The notes beneath the pieces are model-generated. The model saw nothing but the letters and a program-made list of their open reading frames with translations, had not been told where the DNA came from and made no database searches. From the NCBI RefSeq assembly GCF_002811925.1, contig NZ_NPDS01000010.1, forward strand, positions 138,334-202,333: a stretch of DNA of 64,000 nucleotides, written 5' to 3'. The translations under genes were made by a program, and so were the position numbers. Source of the DNA: Leptospira barantonii. Its GTDB lineage: Bacteria > Spirochaetota > Leptospiria > Leptospirales > Leptospiraceae. The first letter of the stretch is position 1. Every line of letters starts with the position of its first letter. Shown in pieces: positions 34,416 to 45,058 of the stretch.

Positions 34416-34715
34416 ATGATTACTTCCTCTCAAGTTCAACAAGCGCTTTCCTCATATAAAGAAGAGCTCGTCGAGTTAGGCGTTGAAAAACTTTTTTTGT
34501 TCGGCTCCGTTGCAAGAAAGGACAACCAAGAAACAAGCGATATTGATATCCTTGTAAAATTCCATTCCGGAAAAAAAAACTTCGATAATTTTATGAATTT
34601 GTCCTTTCGTTTGGAAGACATTTTGCGGACTCCTGTGGATCTTCTGACCGAGGATTCCTTAACCGGTGAGATGAAAGGCTCGATACTCGCAGAGGCTCTT
34701 CCGATTGAAATCTGA
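34416..34715 (+). CDS. mntA: MntA-type nucleotidyltransferase antitoxin
   Basis: 99 residues with the minimal nucleotidyltransferase signature: 'LFLFGSVARKDNQETSDIDI', the G-S-x10-D-x-D arrangement, near residue 30. MntA proteins adenylylate a Tyr in the partner HepT toxin and so block its RNase activity. The next gene overlaps it by 11 bases and codes a HepT-like protein, which is the standard order in this type VII toxin-antitoxin family. The antitoxin function is inferred from the pairing; the family also includes unlinked MNTs. Confidence 0.88.
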   Translation: MITSSQVQQALSSYKEELVELGVEKLFLFGSVARKDNQETSDIDILVKFHSGKKNFDNFMNLSFRLEDILRTPVDLLTEDSLTGEMKGSILAEALPIEI

Positions 34716-35055
34716 TTTATCGTATTTGAATCATATCCAAGGTGAAATCGGGTTCTTAATTTCAAAATCGGAAAACTTCACTCAAGAACAATTTCTTGCC
34801 GATGAAGTAATGAAAAGAGCTTTTGCGAGAAGCATTGAGATTATTGGAGAAGCCGCAAACAAACTTTCCGATCCGTTGAAAAAGAAATATCCGACGGTGG
34901 AATGGAAAAAATTATCGGCTACGCGTAATAAACTGATTCACGGATACTTTGTCGTAGATTACGAAATCGTTTGGGACTTGGTAAAAAATAAGATTCCGAA
35001 TTTAGACTTGCAAATCTCTACGATACTGGAACGCGAAAAAACGATGTTCGACTAA
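34705..35055 (+). CDS. hepT: HepT-type (HEPN/DUF86) RNase toxin
   Basis: 116 residues starting at TTG 34705 (AGAGG site 9 bases upstream). The HEPN fold contains 'RAFARSIEIIGEAANKLS' and the active-site motif R-N-K-L-I-H-G-Y (Rx4HxY), where Arg and His form the RNase centre and the Tyr is the site that MntA modifies. It overlaps the MntA gene by 11 bases, as in the E. coli and Shewanella pairs. Cleavage target, likely tRNA or mRNA, is not known here. All key residues are intact, so the toxin is predicted to be active. Confidence 0.9.
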   Translation: MKSDLSYLNHIQGEIGFLISKSENFTQEQFLADEVMKRAFARSIEIIGEAANKLSDPLKKKYPTVEWKKLSATRNKLIHGYFVVDYEIVWDLVKNKIPNLDLQISTILEREKTMFD

Positions 35056-35074
35056 TCTATATTCAATTCGCTTA

Positions 35075-37168
35075 TCATCTCACGCAACGAACGCCCGCGT
35101 AGTTGCTGAGGTGATCCCAACGGATTTCTCCCTTGAATACGTCCAGGTTGTAGGCTCCGTTTTCTCCGACGGAAACGGTCGAAGACCAATATCGTTTATC
35201 GGCGTCGTTTTCGGTCCAGGATTCGGTTTCTCCGTTTTCGTAAGAATCCTCGAGCTCCTCGATCGTAGGAAGACGAAGATCCTTGGAGTCGCAGATCTGA
35301 CTCGCCTGATACCAATTGTAACTTCCCTCCGAAATCTCCCAAAATTTATCCTTGGACGAGGATTGTCTTTTGATTCGTTTCTTTTCGGAATTCGTTTTTT
35401 GAATATTCAAAGATTGGAATGTGTTTTTGGACGTATTCTGACTCGCACCCGGATTTGAGCTTGAACTCGCGTTCTGGTCGACGTTCGACTTTGCGCCCAT
35501 TTTCGGAGAACTCGGATTTGTTTCTCCCTGAAAATGAATGTTCAAAAGTTTTTTAAATTCTCGATTCGGATTGGAGAGCTCCGCAGTAGTTTCGAGAATT
35601 TCCTTGAGTTTGGATTTTGCGGAACCCCAAAAAAGACCGGTTTTACTTTCCCAGTCGGCTCCGAGTTGATGACTGTTTACGATCTGAGTCGGGTTTCTCG
35701 TTTCCAAACCCTCGTGTAAAAGAGAATCGATCTGTTCCTGAAGCGAAATCGGATTCTTCAGTTTTTGATTCACACGTTTGATTTCTTTTTTGATTCTTTC
35801 AAACTGCAAAAGACCGGCGAACTCCGATTTGGCGAGTGTCACGATTCCGTCGGCCAAGGCGTCGTGAATCCGAACCTGATGGGTTTCCTTTTCATCCTCC
35901 GTATCGGCCAGAGCTTCCGCGGTGAATTCCTTTTCGATCAAAAGATAAAGCGTTTCCAAACGATTGGTCAGATGAGAACGGCCCGTTCTTTCCGCGGTCT
36001 CCGATTTTTTTTCGATCGTTTCCCGCATGGATTTGTAAGGAACGGAATTCTTATCCGCAATCTCCTTTAGAAGATTTGCATATAGTTTGGAAGAAAGGGA
36101 AAAGTCGAATCGGGAATACGCCTGGTCCGCCTCTTTTTCCTTTAGAGAAAACAAGGCCAGTTCCACCTTGTCCTTTCTTTCCTGAATGCTTTGTTGAATC
36201 TGAAGTTGTTTGTGTTTTTCGGGAACCTTGGAAGAATATTCCTCTCCGAGAGAAATATAATCGACGAGACGTTTTTGCAGATCCTCCGAGTTTCCTTGTC
36301 CCGCTACGAAAAGATTTTGATCGGCTTCGTTTATCTTTTCCTTATATTCCAAACTGTAGTTGTTCGTGATGCTTGATTGGATTTCGCGAACGAAAGGTTC
36401 CAACTTTTTTAGGGATTCTTCCGAAAGACGATCGTTAAACGCTCTTAGGATTCGATCGTATGTTTGTGTGGATTCCGAAAATTCTTTGGAAAGACTTTGT
36501 TTTGCGGCCTCGTCCAATTCTTCCCTTACCTCGTCCAAAACTCCTTCGAGGATTTTATCCGAGGTTTTGAATTCCATAGAGTTTAGGTTCGTGCCGGGAA
36601 CGGGTTTGATTTTTAAGAAGGCCACGCTTAAGTTTCCGTTTGTCGAAGCGGGGATCTGATTCGGATCCAGATTGTAACGATTGTCTAAAAGTTTTTTACC
36701 GGATTCTCCCGCGTAATAATCCAAAAGAAATTCCGGAAACTCCATTTGAAACGTGGACTTGATCGAATAGTTTAAGGTTTTTGAATCTCTTGTCTGATTG
36801 CGAAGAGAAACATATACGAGTCCGTTTTTCGAGGAGATGTTTCCGGAGATCACTTCGTTCGCGTCGATTGCGTCCGCGATCTGTTTCATACAGATTTCAT
36901 CGGAACAATCCAACTTCTGAAGGAGGGCAACTTTTTTATAAAGAATGGCGAGGGATTCGTCGTCTACGATCGTGTATTTTCCTTCGAAGTTTCTAAGGAC
37001 GGAATTGATGATCCCGTTTCGAAATCGATTCTCCAATCCCGCGTTTAGATTTCCTTCGACCGCCAGTTTATGAACGTAAATTTTTGAGGACTTGGATTGG
37101 GCCGAGGTTTCGGCTACGATAAAAATAGATAAAAGAAAAACGAAAATAAAAAGAAGTCTGACGTTCAT
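35075..37168 (-). CDS. Large exported protein with C-terminal DUF1566 (Lcl) domain
   Basis: 697 residues. A signal peptide (about 1-23, 'LLFIFVFLLSIFIVAETSAQ') is followed by a domain (about 28-170) with 'KIYVHKLAVEGNLNAGL' and 'IADAIDANEVISGNIS', reminiscent of the outer-membrane-linked CsgG/TolB-type 'fetch' domains. Residues about 180-500 are charged helices with coiled-coil character. A Ser/Asn-rich linker (about 565-595) leads to a DUF1566 domain, 'WYQASQICDSKDLRLPTIEE', 'YWSSTVSVGENG' and a closing 'YAGVRCVR', which is found in C-lectin-like surface proteins. It probably works in the periplasm or at the outer membrane. It ends 20 bases from the convergent HepT gene. Confidence 0.82.
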   Translation of the reverse strand: MNVRLLFIFVFLLSIFIVAETSAQSKSSKIYVHKLAVEGNLNAGLENRFRNGIINSVLRNFEGKYTIVDDESLAILYKKVALLQKLDCSDEICMKQIADAIDANEVISGNISSKNGLVYVSLRNQTRDSKTLNYSIKSTFQMEFPEFLLDYYAGESGKKLLDNRYNLDPNQIPASTNGNLSVAFLKIKPVPGTNLNSMEFKTSDKILEGVLDEVREELDEAAKQSLSKEFSESTQTYDRILRAFNDRLSEESLKKLEPFVREIQSSITNNYSLEYKEKINEADQNLFVAGQGNSEDLQKRLVDYISLGEEYSSKVPEKHKQLQIQQSIQERKDKVELALFSLKEKEADQAYSRFDFSLSSKLYANLLKEIADKNSVPYKSMRETIEKKSETAERTGRSHLTNRLETLYLLIEKEFTAEALADTEDEKETHQVRIHDALADGIVTLAKSEFAGLLQFERIKKEIKRVNQKLKNPISLQEQIDSLLHEGLETRNPTQIVNSHQLGADWESKTGLFWGSAKSKLKEILETTAELSNPNREFKKLLNIHFQGETNPSSPKMGAKSNVDQNASSSSNPGASQNTSKNTFQSLNIQKTNSEKKRIKRQSSSKDKFWEISEGSYNWYQASQICDSKDLRLPTIEELEDSYENGETESWTENDADKRYWSSTVSVGENGAYNLDVFKGEIRWDHLSNYAGVRCVR

Positions 37169-37311
37169 CCGTTGATCCTGATTTTTGAAACGACTGTCTG
37201 CTTAAATCCGATCTTGGATCGGAGAAAAGTAAACAATTATTTGAATTCTTCGAAATAGGATTTACAATCTTATCGATCGGAGAGGTTTAGATTCTCGGAA
37301 ATCGAAATACT

Positions 37312-37809
37312 ATGTTCTTATTTTTGTTTTTGATTCTTTCTTTGGGAACCCTCGGCGCCGAACCTATTTCTAATTTCGCCTTTTATAATCTAAAAGAGGA
37401 AAGAATCGTTCTTTCCAATTCGCTTGAGAATTTTTCGGAAAAGGACGTTCTCATCCTGAACTTTACGGGTTCTCAGTGTAAACCCTGCAAGGAACAGGTT
37501 CCCGTTCTTTTGAATCTTACCGCACAAACCAATCTTTCCACAGTGGGAAAATGGAAAACACATCTCTGGATCGTGTTCGTAGGGGACGATTTTCGAACCG
37601 GAAAAGAATATTCAGATTTACTAAAGTTAGGCGGAATTGCCGAGTCGCTCGTCGATCCTTTGTCTTCGAGTTATTCTCAGGCGAAGATCAAGGGTGTACC
37701 CACGGTTTTTATTTTGAATCGGAATCGGGAAATTCTTTTTCAATCGGAAGGATATACTCCGGCCGGGGTCGCTTCTCTGAAGAATTTTTTGAGTTCGCTC
37801 GGAAAATAG
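37312..37809 (+). CDS. Thioredoxin-like (TlpA/AhpC-type) exported protein
   Basis: 165 residues. A short signal (about 1-16, '[16 protein letters not shown]') and then a thioredoxin fold with active-site CxxC in '[17 protein letters not shown]' (CKPC) and '[20 protein letters not shown]', which holds the cis-Pro. The Lys-Pro pair between the cysteines differs from classic TlpA (CxPC with a small residue). It likely reduces or isomerises disulfides in the periplasm; the substrate is unknown. It lies 69 bases upstream of a methyltransferase gene on the same strand. Confidence 0.87.
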   Translation: MFLFLFLILSLGTLGAEPISNFAFYNLKEERIVLSNSLENFSEKDVLILNFTGSQCKPCKEQVPVLLNLTAQTNLSTVGKWKTHLWIVFVGDDFRTGKEYSDLLKLGGIAESLVDPLSSSYSQAKIKGVPTVFILNRNREILFQSEGYTPAGVASLKNFLSSLGK

Positions 37810-37877
37810 AATTTCGAGATCGGACAAAAATTCGATTTTTACGAATCCACGTTTCGGGGACGCAGTCAAACAAATAT

Positions 37878-38501
37878 ATGGAAAACACTTGGCTCAATAA
37901 ATGGAACGAACGATACAGTCAGGAAGAATTCGCATTCGGTGAACAACCGAACGAATATCTGAAAGAACAATTAGAAAAATTGAATGCAGGAACGATTCTT
38001 TTCGCCGCGGAAGGAGAGGGAAGAAACGCGGTATTCGCGGCCAAACAAGGATGGAAGGTTTCCGCGTTTGACATCAGCATCGAAGGACAAAAAAAGGCCT
38101 TTCAACTTGCGGACAAAAATCAAGTAACGATCGATTATCGAGTCGGCGAATTGGAAACGTTGAAGTTTCAGCCCGAGCAGTTTGACGCGATCGCTTTGAT
38201 CTACGCGCATTTTCCTTCGGATATAAAGTCCTCTCTTCACAAAATTTTGAATTCTTATCTCCGTAAAAACGGCGTAATCATCTTCGAGGCTTTTAGTAAA
38301 AATCACGTGGGTTATCTCGCAAAAAATCCGAAGGTCGGAGGTCCTACCGAACTCGCTATGTTGTTTTCAATCGAAGAATTGAAGTCCGATTTTCCGAACT
38401 ACGAGATCATCGAGCTTACGGAAAAGGAAATCGAATTGAACGAGGGTCTGTATCACAACGGAAAGGGTTCGGTGATTCGATTCGTGGGTCGCAAAAAGTG
38501 A
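37878..38501 (+). CDS. TehB/thiopurine-type SAM methyltransferase
   Basis: 207 residues from ATG 37878; the long upstream open frame (from 37551) overlaps the thioredoxin-like gene and is a shadow. '[20 protein letters not shown]' is the usual first block, followed by motif I '[20 protein letters not shown]', acidic '[15 protein letters not shown]' and '[17 protein letters not shown]'. The family (TehB, tellurite methyltransferase-like; TPMT-like) methylates metalloids or thiols. The true substrate is unknown. The gene ends 7 bases from the convergent glycosylase gene. Confidence 0.88.
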   Translation: MENTWLNKWNERYSQEEFAFGEQPNEYLKEQLEKLNAGTILFAAEGEGRNAVFAAKQGWKVSAFDISIEGQKKAFQLADKNQVTIDYRVGELETLKFQPEQFDAIALIYAHFPSDIKSSLHKILNSYLRKNGVIIFEAFSKNHVGYLAKNPKVGGPTELAMLFSIEELKSDFPNYEIIELTEKEIELNEGLYHNGKGSVIRFVGRKK

Positions 38502-38507
38502 ATATTC

Positions 38508-39179
38508 TCAAATCTTAATGTTCTTATCCTTAATGTAGGAATGCCATAGGATCATCGCCGCGACGGAACGAAACGGTTTCCAAGTTTCGGCGATGGAAAG
38601 AATTCTTTCCTTGGACACGTCGGCCGGTAGGTTTTTGACTTTTTTAAAGGATTGAATCAACGCAAGATCTCCGATCGGAAAAATATCCGAACGATGCAAA
38701 CCCATCAAAAGAAAAACGTCCACGGTCCAGTTTCCGATTCCTTTGATCGAGACGAGTTCCTTTCGGATTTCTTCGTCCGGTTTTTCGGGCAACTTGCCGA
38801 GTAAAAGCCGTTTGGATAAAACCGCGTCCGCGAGATGACGGACATACGCGGTCTTTTGTCTGCTGAAGTAACATTCTCTCAATTCGATGTCGCTTAACAA
38901 AATAATCTTTTGCGCCGTCACCGGTCCGATCCTGTCTTTCAGTTTGACCAAAGCCGCTTTGGCTGAAGCGAGAGAAACCTGTTGCTCCAAGATGATATGA
39001 ACCAGGGTTTCGAAATTCGGTTTGCGGCTCCAAAACGGAGGATAGCCGTATTTAAGAAGAATTGAATGTAGCTCGCGGTCCTTTTTCGACAATCGATCGC
39101 AGATGGAATGAAATTCTTCCTTTTCGAACTTTCGAATCTTTTCCTTCAAAGTTTTAAGTTTCCTTTTTTTGATTGCCAA
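38508..39179 (-). CDS. DNA-3-methyladenine glycosylase II (AlkA/HhH-GPD)
   Basis: 223 residues with an apparent TTG start. The helix-hairpin-helix '[20 protein letters not shown]' and the catalytic Asp in '[15 protein letters not shown]' mark the HhH-GPD superfamily, and '[20 protein letters not shown]' matches the AlkA branch. There is no C-terminal Fe-S Cys cluster, which separates it from EndoIII/MutY. It excises alkylated bases, starting base-excision repair. It is divergent from the MFS transporter gene, with only about 30 bases between the starts. Confidence 0.92.
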   Translation of the reverse strand: MAIKKRKLKTLKEKIRKFEKEEFHSICDRLSKKDRELHSILLKYGYPPFWSRKPNFETLVHIILEQQVSLASAKAALVKLKDRIGPVTAQKIILLSDIELRECYFSRQKTAYVRHLADAVLSKRLLLGKLPEKPDEEIRKELVSIKGIGNWTVDVFLLMGLHRSDIFPIGDLALIQSFKKVKNLPADVSKERILSIAETWKPFRSVAAMILWHSYIKDKNIKI

Positions 39180-39207
39180 TAAACTAATTATTTGTTTAGT
39201 GGCTCCT

Positions 39208-40422
<1,215 letters not shown>

Positions 40423-40475
40423 TTGAGAAAAAAAGAATATTGTGAAACTTTGATGTTTTTGAAAAGGTCAAGAAA

Positions 40476-41225
40476 TTGCAGATGAAAGGGTTTTTATCCG
40501 GATCGAAACTTTCGTTTTTGGGAATCGTTCTGTTGTTCATCGGATGTTCTTCGTTTCCGCGGGAAAAACCCTCGGTGATTCCGAACGATCAAAAACTTCT
40601 TCTCGGATTCATCAACGAAGACGGTCGAGTCTACAGTTCCAAGATCGGCGTTAAAACGAAATACAAGGAAGCCGAGGACAAACTCAATCAATTCGAAGAG
40701 AAAGTCCACAAACCCTTGATGGAACGTTTCGATAAACGAATCGAGGAGATTAAAAAACACGGACTCGAACTCGAAAAAAACAGTACATCGATCAAAAGAC
40801 AATTGGTCGCGGCCGTTTTGATCGCATTGATCGTTCCGATTCCCGGCGCGGTGGAAACCGTTCTTACCGTGGGTTTGATCACGATCGCATATAGAAAGAT
40901 CCGCGAAAAAAAAGAGGATCGGATCGCAAAGGCCGCAGTGGAGGAGTTGATTCAAAACTGCGACGCCGCGCGTGAAAATCTGATCGAGTTTCAAAAAAAT
41001 CAACTTTCCGATTTCGTAAAGAATTGGAGAAAGGAATTCAAAAAAGAAACGAATCACGTAGTCAGTCATACAGATCCGAACGATATTCGAATCTACGACT
41101 TTGTGAGTGAAAAGTTTCAGAAAGACGGGGAGTGGTTGAAGAGCCGGGCGGAAACGGAACTTACACACGCGAATCAATACTGCGCTCAGGAAATCGCATT
41201 CAAAAATCCTGAAATCAAAAAATAA
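40476..41225 (+). CDS. Putative lipoprotein with coiled-coil and membrane segment
   Basis: 249 residues from TTG 40476 (AAGG site 8 bases upstream); ATG 40482 is a near alternative. Signal '[15 protein letters not shown]' gives a lipobox FIGC. Residues about 65-110 are helical and charged ('[20 protein letters not shown]'), then a hydrophobic stretch (about 110-133, '[20 protein letters not shown]') and another charged helix. This coil-hydrophobic-coil plan with a lipoprotein anchor is not a family I recognise. It is 20 bases upstream of the pirin gene and probably co-transcribed, but no functional link is evident. Confidence 0.72.
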   Translation: MQMKGFLSGSKLSFLGIVLLFIGCSSFPREKPSVIPNDQKLLLGFINEDGRVYSSKIGVKTKYKEAEDKLNQFEEKVHKPLMERFDKRIEEIKKHGLELEKNSTSIKRQLVAAVLIALIVPIPGAVETVLTVGLITIAYRKIREKKEDRIAKAAVEELIQNCDAARENLIEFQKNQLSDFVKNWRKEFKKETNHVVSHTDPNDIRIYDFVSEKFQKDGEWLKSRAETELTHANQYCAQEIAFKNPEIKK

Positions 41226-41245
41226 ACAGTCTAAGTTTTAATCTT

Positions 41246-42109
41246 ATGAAAATCATTTCAGCAATCCTCAAAGATCTCGGAGACAATTTTCGAGTTCGAA
41301 GAATTCTTCCCTCGATCGAAGCGCGTCACGTCGGACCGTTCGTATTCGTGGATCACATGGGACCCGTTCCGATTCAAACCGGAAAAGAACTTTCGGTTCG
41401 TCCTCATCCTCATATAGGACTTGCGACGATTACGTATTTGTATGACGGAGTTATTTTTCACAGAGACAGCATCGGGTCCGAGACTGCGATTCGTCCTTAC
41501 GAAGTCAATTGGATGACCGCGGGGAACGGGATCGCACACAGCGAACGTTCTCAGTTGGATTCTCAATACACTTTTTTGGAAGGAATTCAAACCTGGGTCG
41601 CGCTTCCAAAAGAATACGAAGAAGTGGACGCTGAATTTTTTCACCTCGATCGCAAGGACATTCCGGTCATTCACGGAGACGGATGGGAACTCAGACTTGC
41701 CGCCGGAGAATTCTTAGGAAAAAAATCTCCCGTAAAAGTTTATTCAACTTTGTTCTACGCGGACTTGGAAACAAAACCAAACGCAAAGGGAGAATGGAAA
41801 ATTCCAGACGATCAGGAATCCGCGTTGTATGTCGCTCGAGGAAGTTTGAAGATACAAGGTCAGACGATCGGAATCGGTCAGATGGCGGTGTTCGCGCCCG
41901 GTGAAACCATAGAGTTTTCCTCCGAAGAAGGAAGCAGGGCGATTCTTTTAGGCGGCATTCCGTTTCCGGAACAAAGACATCTTTGGTGGAATTTCGTTTC
42001 GACTTCCTTGGAAAGAATCGAAAAGGCGAAACTGGAATGGAAGGAAGAACGTTTTCCAAAAGTTCCGGGCGAAACGGAACGAATTCCGTTGCCCGAACCT
42101 AAATTATAA
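41246..42109 (+). CDS. Pirin family bicupin protein
   Basis: 287 residues. N-terminal cupin motif '[15 protein letters not shown]' and '[20 protein letters not shown]' carry the metal-binding His pair (HPH), with further ligands in 'GNGIAHSER' (H and E). The C-terminal pirin domain includes '[15 protein letters not shown]'-type residues. Bacterial pirins are quercetinase-like dioxygenases or redox-sensing regulators of central metabolism. The next gene downstream is a convergent molybdopterin oxidoreductase, 2 bases away. Confidence 0.93.
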   Translation: MKIISAILKDLGDNFRVRRILPSIEARHVGPFVFVDHMGPVPIQTGKELSVRPHPHIGLATITYLYDGVIFHRDSIGSETAIRPYEVNWMTAGNGIAHSERSQLDSQYTFLEGIQTWVALPKEYEEVDAEFFHLDRKDIPVIHGDGWELRLAAGEFLGKKSPVKVYSTLFYADLETKPNAKGEWKIPDDQESALYVARGSLKIQGQTIGIGQMAVFAPGETIEFSSEEGSRAILLGGIPFPEQRHLWWNFVSTSLERIEKAKLEWKEERFPKVPGETERIPLPEPKL

Positions 42110-42111
42110 TA

Positions 42112-44262
42112 TTAGGATTTACGAATGCTTACGGGGACGCCGCTGAATGCCGCGTTTCCCGAAAGTTCGTCGATCGCTTTTTCGTCCGTAAGATCGTTGA
42201 TGCTCACACCCGCGAACTGACTCGCCACATTCAAACGAACCCCGTTTTTTCCGTGACCAAAACCGTGCGGAATACTCACAACACCCGGCATGATTTCGTC
42301 CGTGATTTCGGTTTGAATCAGAATTTTTCCGACTCTGGATTCCACTTGAACCTCTTCCTCTTCGCCGATTCCAAGTGAACGCGCGTCGTCGGGATGAATC
42401 ATCAACGTACAACGATTTTTACCGGTCATCAATTTGGGAAGATTGTGCATCCAGGAATTGTTGTTTCTTAAATGTCTTCTGCCGATCAAAAGAAAATTCT
42501 TACCGTTTTCCGGAACGGACCATTCTTCGAACGTACTCGCAAGTCTTGGAAGATCTTCGAGGATCGGTTTGGGAAGAAGGTTTATCTTTTTATTCTCCGT
42601 CAAAAGTCTTTCGGGAAAACAAGTCATCAAAGGACCGAGGTCGATTCCGTGAGGATTCTCCTTTAACAATTGAATGTTGAGCATACGATTGTGTTTTCCT
42701 TTTTCACCGTACGGTCCGCCTTTTAATGCGAAGTCGATGATAGAAGCAGGCCCGAGTTTGGTGGTGATGAGTTCGCTCGGAAGAGGTTTACCGGAACGTA
42801 AAAGCTCGAGACGTTTCGTAAGATCCACAAAAATTTCCCAGTCGTGAAGCATTCCCGGTTGCGGTTCGAAAACCGGTTGTGCGTATTTCGTAGTATTACG
42901 AACGGCGAATACGTTAAAGATCATATCGTAGTGATCGTGTTCCAACGTCGAAGTCGGCGGGAGAATGTAGTTTGCGTGTTTTGTGGTTTCGTTGATGTAA
43001 AAATCCACGGAAACCATAAATTCAAGATTTTGAATGCCTTCTTCCAACTTCGCGCCGTTAGGCGTGGATAAAACCGGATTCCCCGCCGAGGTGACAAGCG
43101 CTCTGACCTGACCTTCTCCCCGAGTGAGAATTTCATCGGAAAGTGCGGCGACCGGAAGTTCTCCGTTGAACTCGGGAAGTTTGCGGACCCTCGAATGAAA
43201 GGAATGGAAACTACCCGGAGAACTTTTTAACGCTCCTTTCGGATCGATCGGATCCACCGCGGGAAGGGTGAACATCGCGCCCCCGCGTTTGTCCATGTTC
43301 CCGCTCAGAACGTTCACAAGATTGATGAGCCACTGGGAAAGAGTTCCGAATGCTTGTGTGGAAACTCCGATTCTTCCGTAACAAACCGCGCTTTCGGAAG
43401 ATGTAAATTCCAGCGCGATTCGTTCGATCGTAGCCGCGTCGACTCCGGTGACTTTTTCCACTTTGGAAGGCGCATAACGCGAGGAGAGTTCGCGGATCCG
43501 GTTCAGTTCCTCCGAATCCCAAAGCGCGGAGGATTTTACGAGATTCTTCTCGAAAAACACATTCAAAATCGCTAATAAAAAGAAAGCGTCGGCTCCGGGA
43601 CGGATAAAAACGTGTTCGTCGGCATTGGAAGCCGTTTCCGTTTTTCTCGGATCGACCACGACGAACTTACCGCCTCGTTCCTGAAGTTCCTTCAGTCTTT
43701 TTTTGACGTCGGGAACGGTCATCAAACTGCCGTTAGACGCAAACGGATTTCCGCCCAGGATCAGAAAGTATTTCGTATGATCGATGTCCGGGATCGGAAT
43801 CAAAAGCTGATGTCCGAACATAAGATAGGAAACGAGCTGATGCGGAAGCTGATCCACGGAAGTCGCGGAATATTGATTTTTCGTTTTTAAACGATTGGTA
43901 AAACGATCTCCGAACAACATAGAACCGTAGTTGTGAACGTTCGGATTTCCGTTGTAAATCGCGACTGCGTCGTTTCCGTATTTGTTTTGGATTTCAAAAA
44001 GAGCCTTTGCGGTTTCGGAAAGGGCTTCGACCCAAGTCACTTGAACCCAACCTTGTTCCGTTCTTTTGACCGGAAACTTGAGACGATCCGGATCTTCGTA
44101 GAGATTTTTGAGTTCGGGTCCTTTTGCGCAGAGATGACCTCGGCTAAACGGATCCTCTTTGTCGCCTCGAATCGCCGAAATTTTTCCGTCTTCGACTTCG
44201 ATTCTAAGACCACACATTGCCTCGCAAAGTGTACAAGAACGATAGTGGGTTTGTGAACTCAT
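42112..44262 (-). CDS. Molybdopterin oxidoreductase, formate dehydrogenase/thiosulfate reductase-like
   Basis: 716 residues. The start has GGGAGA 8 bases upstream. The N-terminal 4Fe-4S motif is 'CTLCEAMCGL' with a distant fourth Cys in 'GHLCAKG' (C-x2-C-x3-C-x27-C). Molybdopterin domains include 'YSATSVDQLPHQLVSYLMFG', and the C-terminal dinucleotide-binding domain contains 'MIHPDDARSLGIGEEEEVQV'. The position of the active-site Cys/SeCys/Ser is not obvious by eye, so donor specificity is open. No electron-transfer subunits or Tat signal are seen, suggesting a single-subunit cytoplasmic enzyme. Confidence 0.91.
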   Translation of the reverse strand: MSSQTHYRSCTLCEAMCGLRIEVEDGKISAIRGDKEDPFSRGHLCAKGPELKNLYEDPDRLKFPVKRTEQGWVQVTWVEALSETAKALFEIQNKYGNDAVAIYNGNPNVHNYGSMLFGDRFTNRLKTKNQYSATSVDQLPHQLVSYLMFGHQLLIPIPDIDHTKYFLILGGNPFASNGSLMTVPDVKKRLKELQERGGKFVVVDPRKTETASNADEHVFIRPGADAFFLLAILNVFFEKNLVKSSALWDSEELNRIRELSSRYAPSKVEKVTGVDAATIERIALEFTSSESAVCYGRIGVSTQAFGTLSQWLINLVNVLSGNMDKRGGAMFTLPAVDPIDPKGALKSSPGSFHSFHSRVRKLPEFNGELPVAALSDEILTRGEGQVRALVTSAGNPVLSTPNGAKLEEGIQNLEFMVSVDFYINETTKHANYILPPTSTLEHDHYDMIFNVFAVRNTTKYAQPVFEPQPGMLHDWEIFVDLTKRLELLRSGKPLPSELITTKLGPASIIDFALKGGPYGEKGKHNRMLNIQLLKENPHGIDLGPLMTCFPERLLTENKKINLLPKPILEDLPRLASTFEEWSVPENGKNFLLIGRRHLRNNNSWMHNLPKLMTGKNRCTLMIHPDDARSLGIGEEEEVQVESRVGKILIQTEITDEIMPGVVSIPHGFGHGKNGVRLNVASQFAGVSINDLTDEKAIDELSGNAAFSGVPVSIRKS

Positions 44263-44438
44263 AAAATTCTCCCTAGTTTCAACACATTGATAGAATCCCG
44301 AATTTCAAAATGGGCAAGAATTTTATAATCTCAAAGGTGATCCAAGGGAAAATAAAACGTTTTTTGGCTCAATCTTACGCCCAATGTCCCGCTCGATCTA
44401 TCTAAAAAAGTGAGGGCTTCGTTTTCAAAAGGCTTTTC

Positions 44439-44909
44439 ATGAAAGCGGAGAATCGAATTCTTTCCTTTATGTCAGTAGAACCGGATCCAGACCTCAAACT
44501 TCAAAAGGACTTTGCCGAAGCGTTCTTTTTGGAATTTCGAGAATTCTTCGGAGATGAAAAAGAACTCGGGTATGAACTATATTCTTTAAGCGGGGGAGAA
44601 TCCGGTCCGAAAGGGAGTTGGGCGACGTTTACGATTCGCAATCCTTTCGGAGGAAGATCTCTCGTGTTTCGATACGATCCGACTTCTCATACTTTTTTCG
44701 CGATGCTCAAGATTCAGGTGATTCCCGGTGAAGAAGATTGGGATTTGGATTCTTTGTTTCGACGAAAGGGTTATCCGGTTCCCGAGTTTACGGAATCCTT
44801 AAAACGCGCGGGAGAATGGATCTTTCATTCGATTGCGAGACATTATTTCGGTGCGATCTTCGAGTTTTGTCCCCGCATCTTAGAACCCGATTTTGTTCCG
44901 GGAGAATGA
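44439..44909 (+). CDS. Hypothetical protein, unknown family
   Basis: 156 residues; no family recognised and no signal peptide or membrane helix. The start has AAGG about 7 bases upstream; an alternative start (ATG 44469) would shorten it by ten codons. Predicted as a single alpha/beta domain ('SWATFTIRNPFGGRSLVFRY', 'HTFFAMLKIQVIPGEEDWDL'). It lies between the molybdopterin oxidoreductase and the ankyrin protein, separated from each by 150-180 bases, so it appears to be a single-gene unit. Confidence 0.7.
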   Translation: MKAENRILSFMSVEPDPDLKLQKDFAEAFFLEFREFFGDEKELGYELYSLSGGESGPKGSWATFTIRNPFGGRSLVFRYDPTSHTFFAMLKIQVIPGEEDWDLDSLFRRKGYPVPEFTESLKRAGEWIFHSIARHYFGAIFEFCPRILEPDFVPGE

Positions 44910-45058
44910 GATAGAATCGAATCGCTCGTAACGAATCGTCGAATCGCACGCGCTGTGTTGCGCTTTTGAGTTATGGTTACACATTATCGAGTTATAACGC
45001 GACGTCAAAAAGAAGAATTCAAACTTGTTGATTCATTCAAACCCAGAAAGGATCGACC

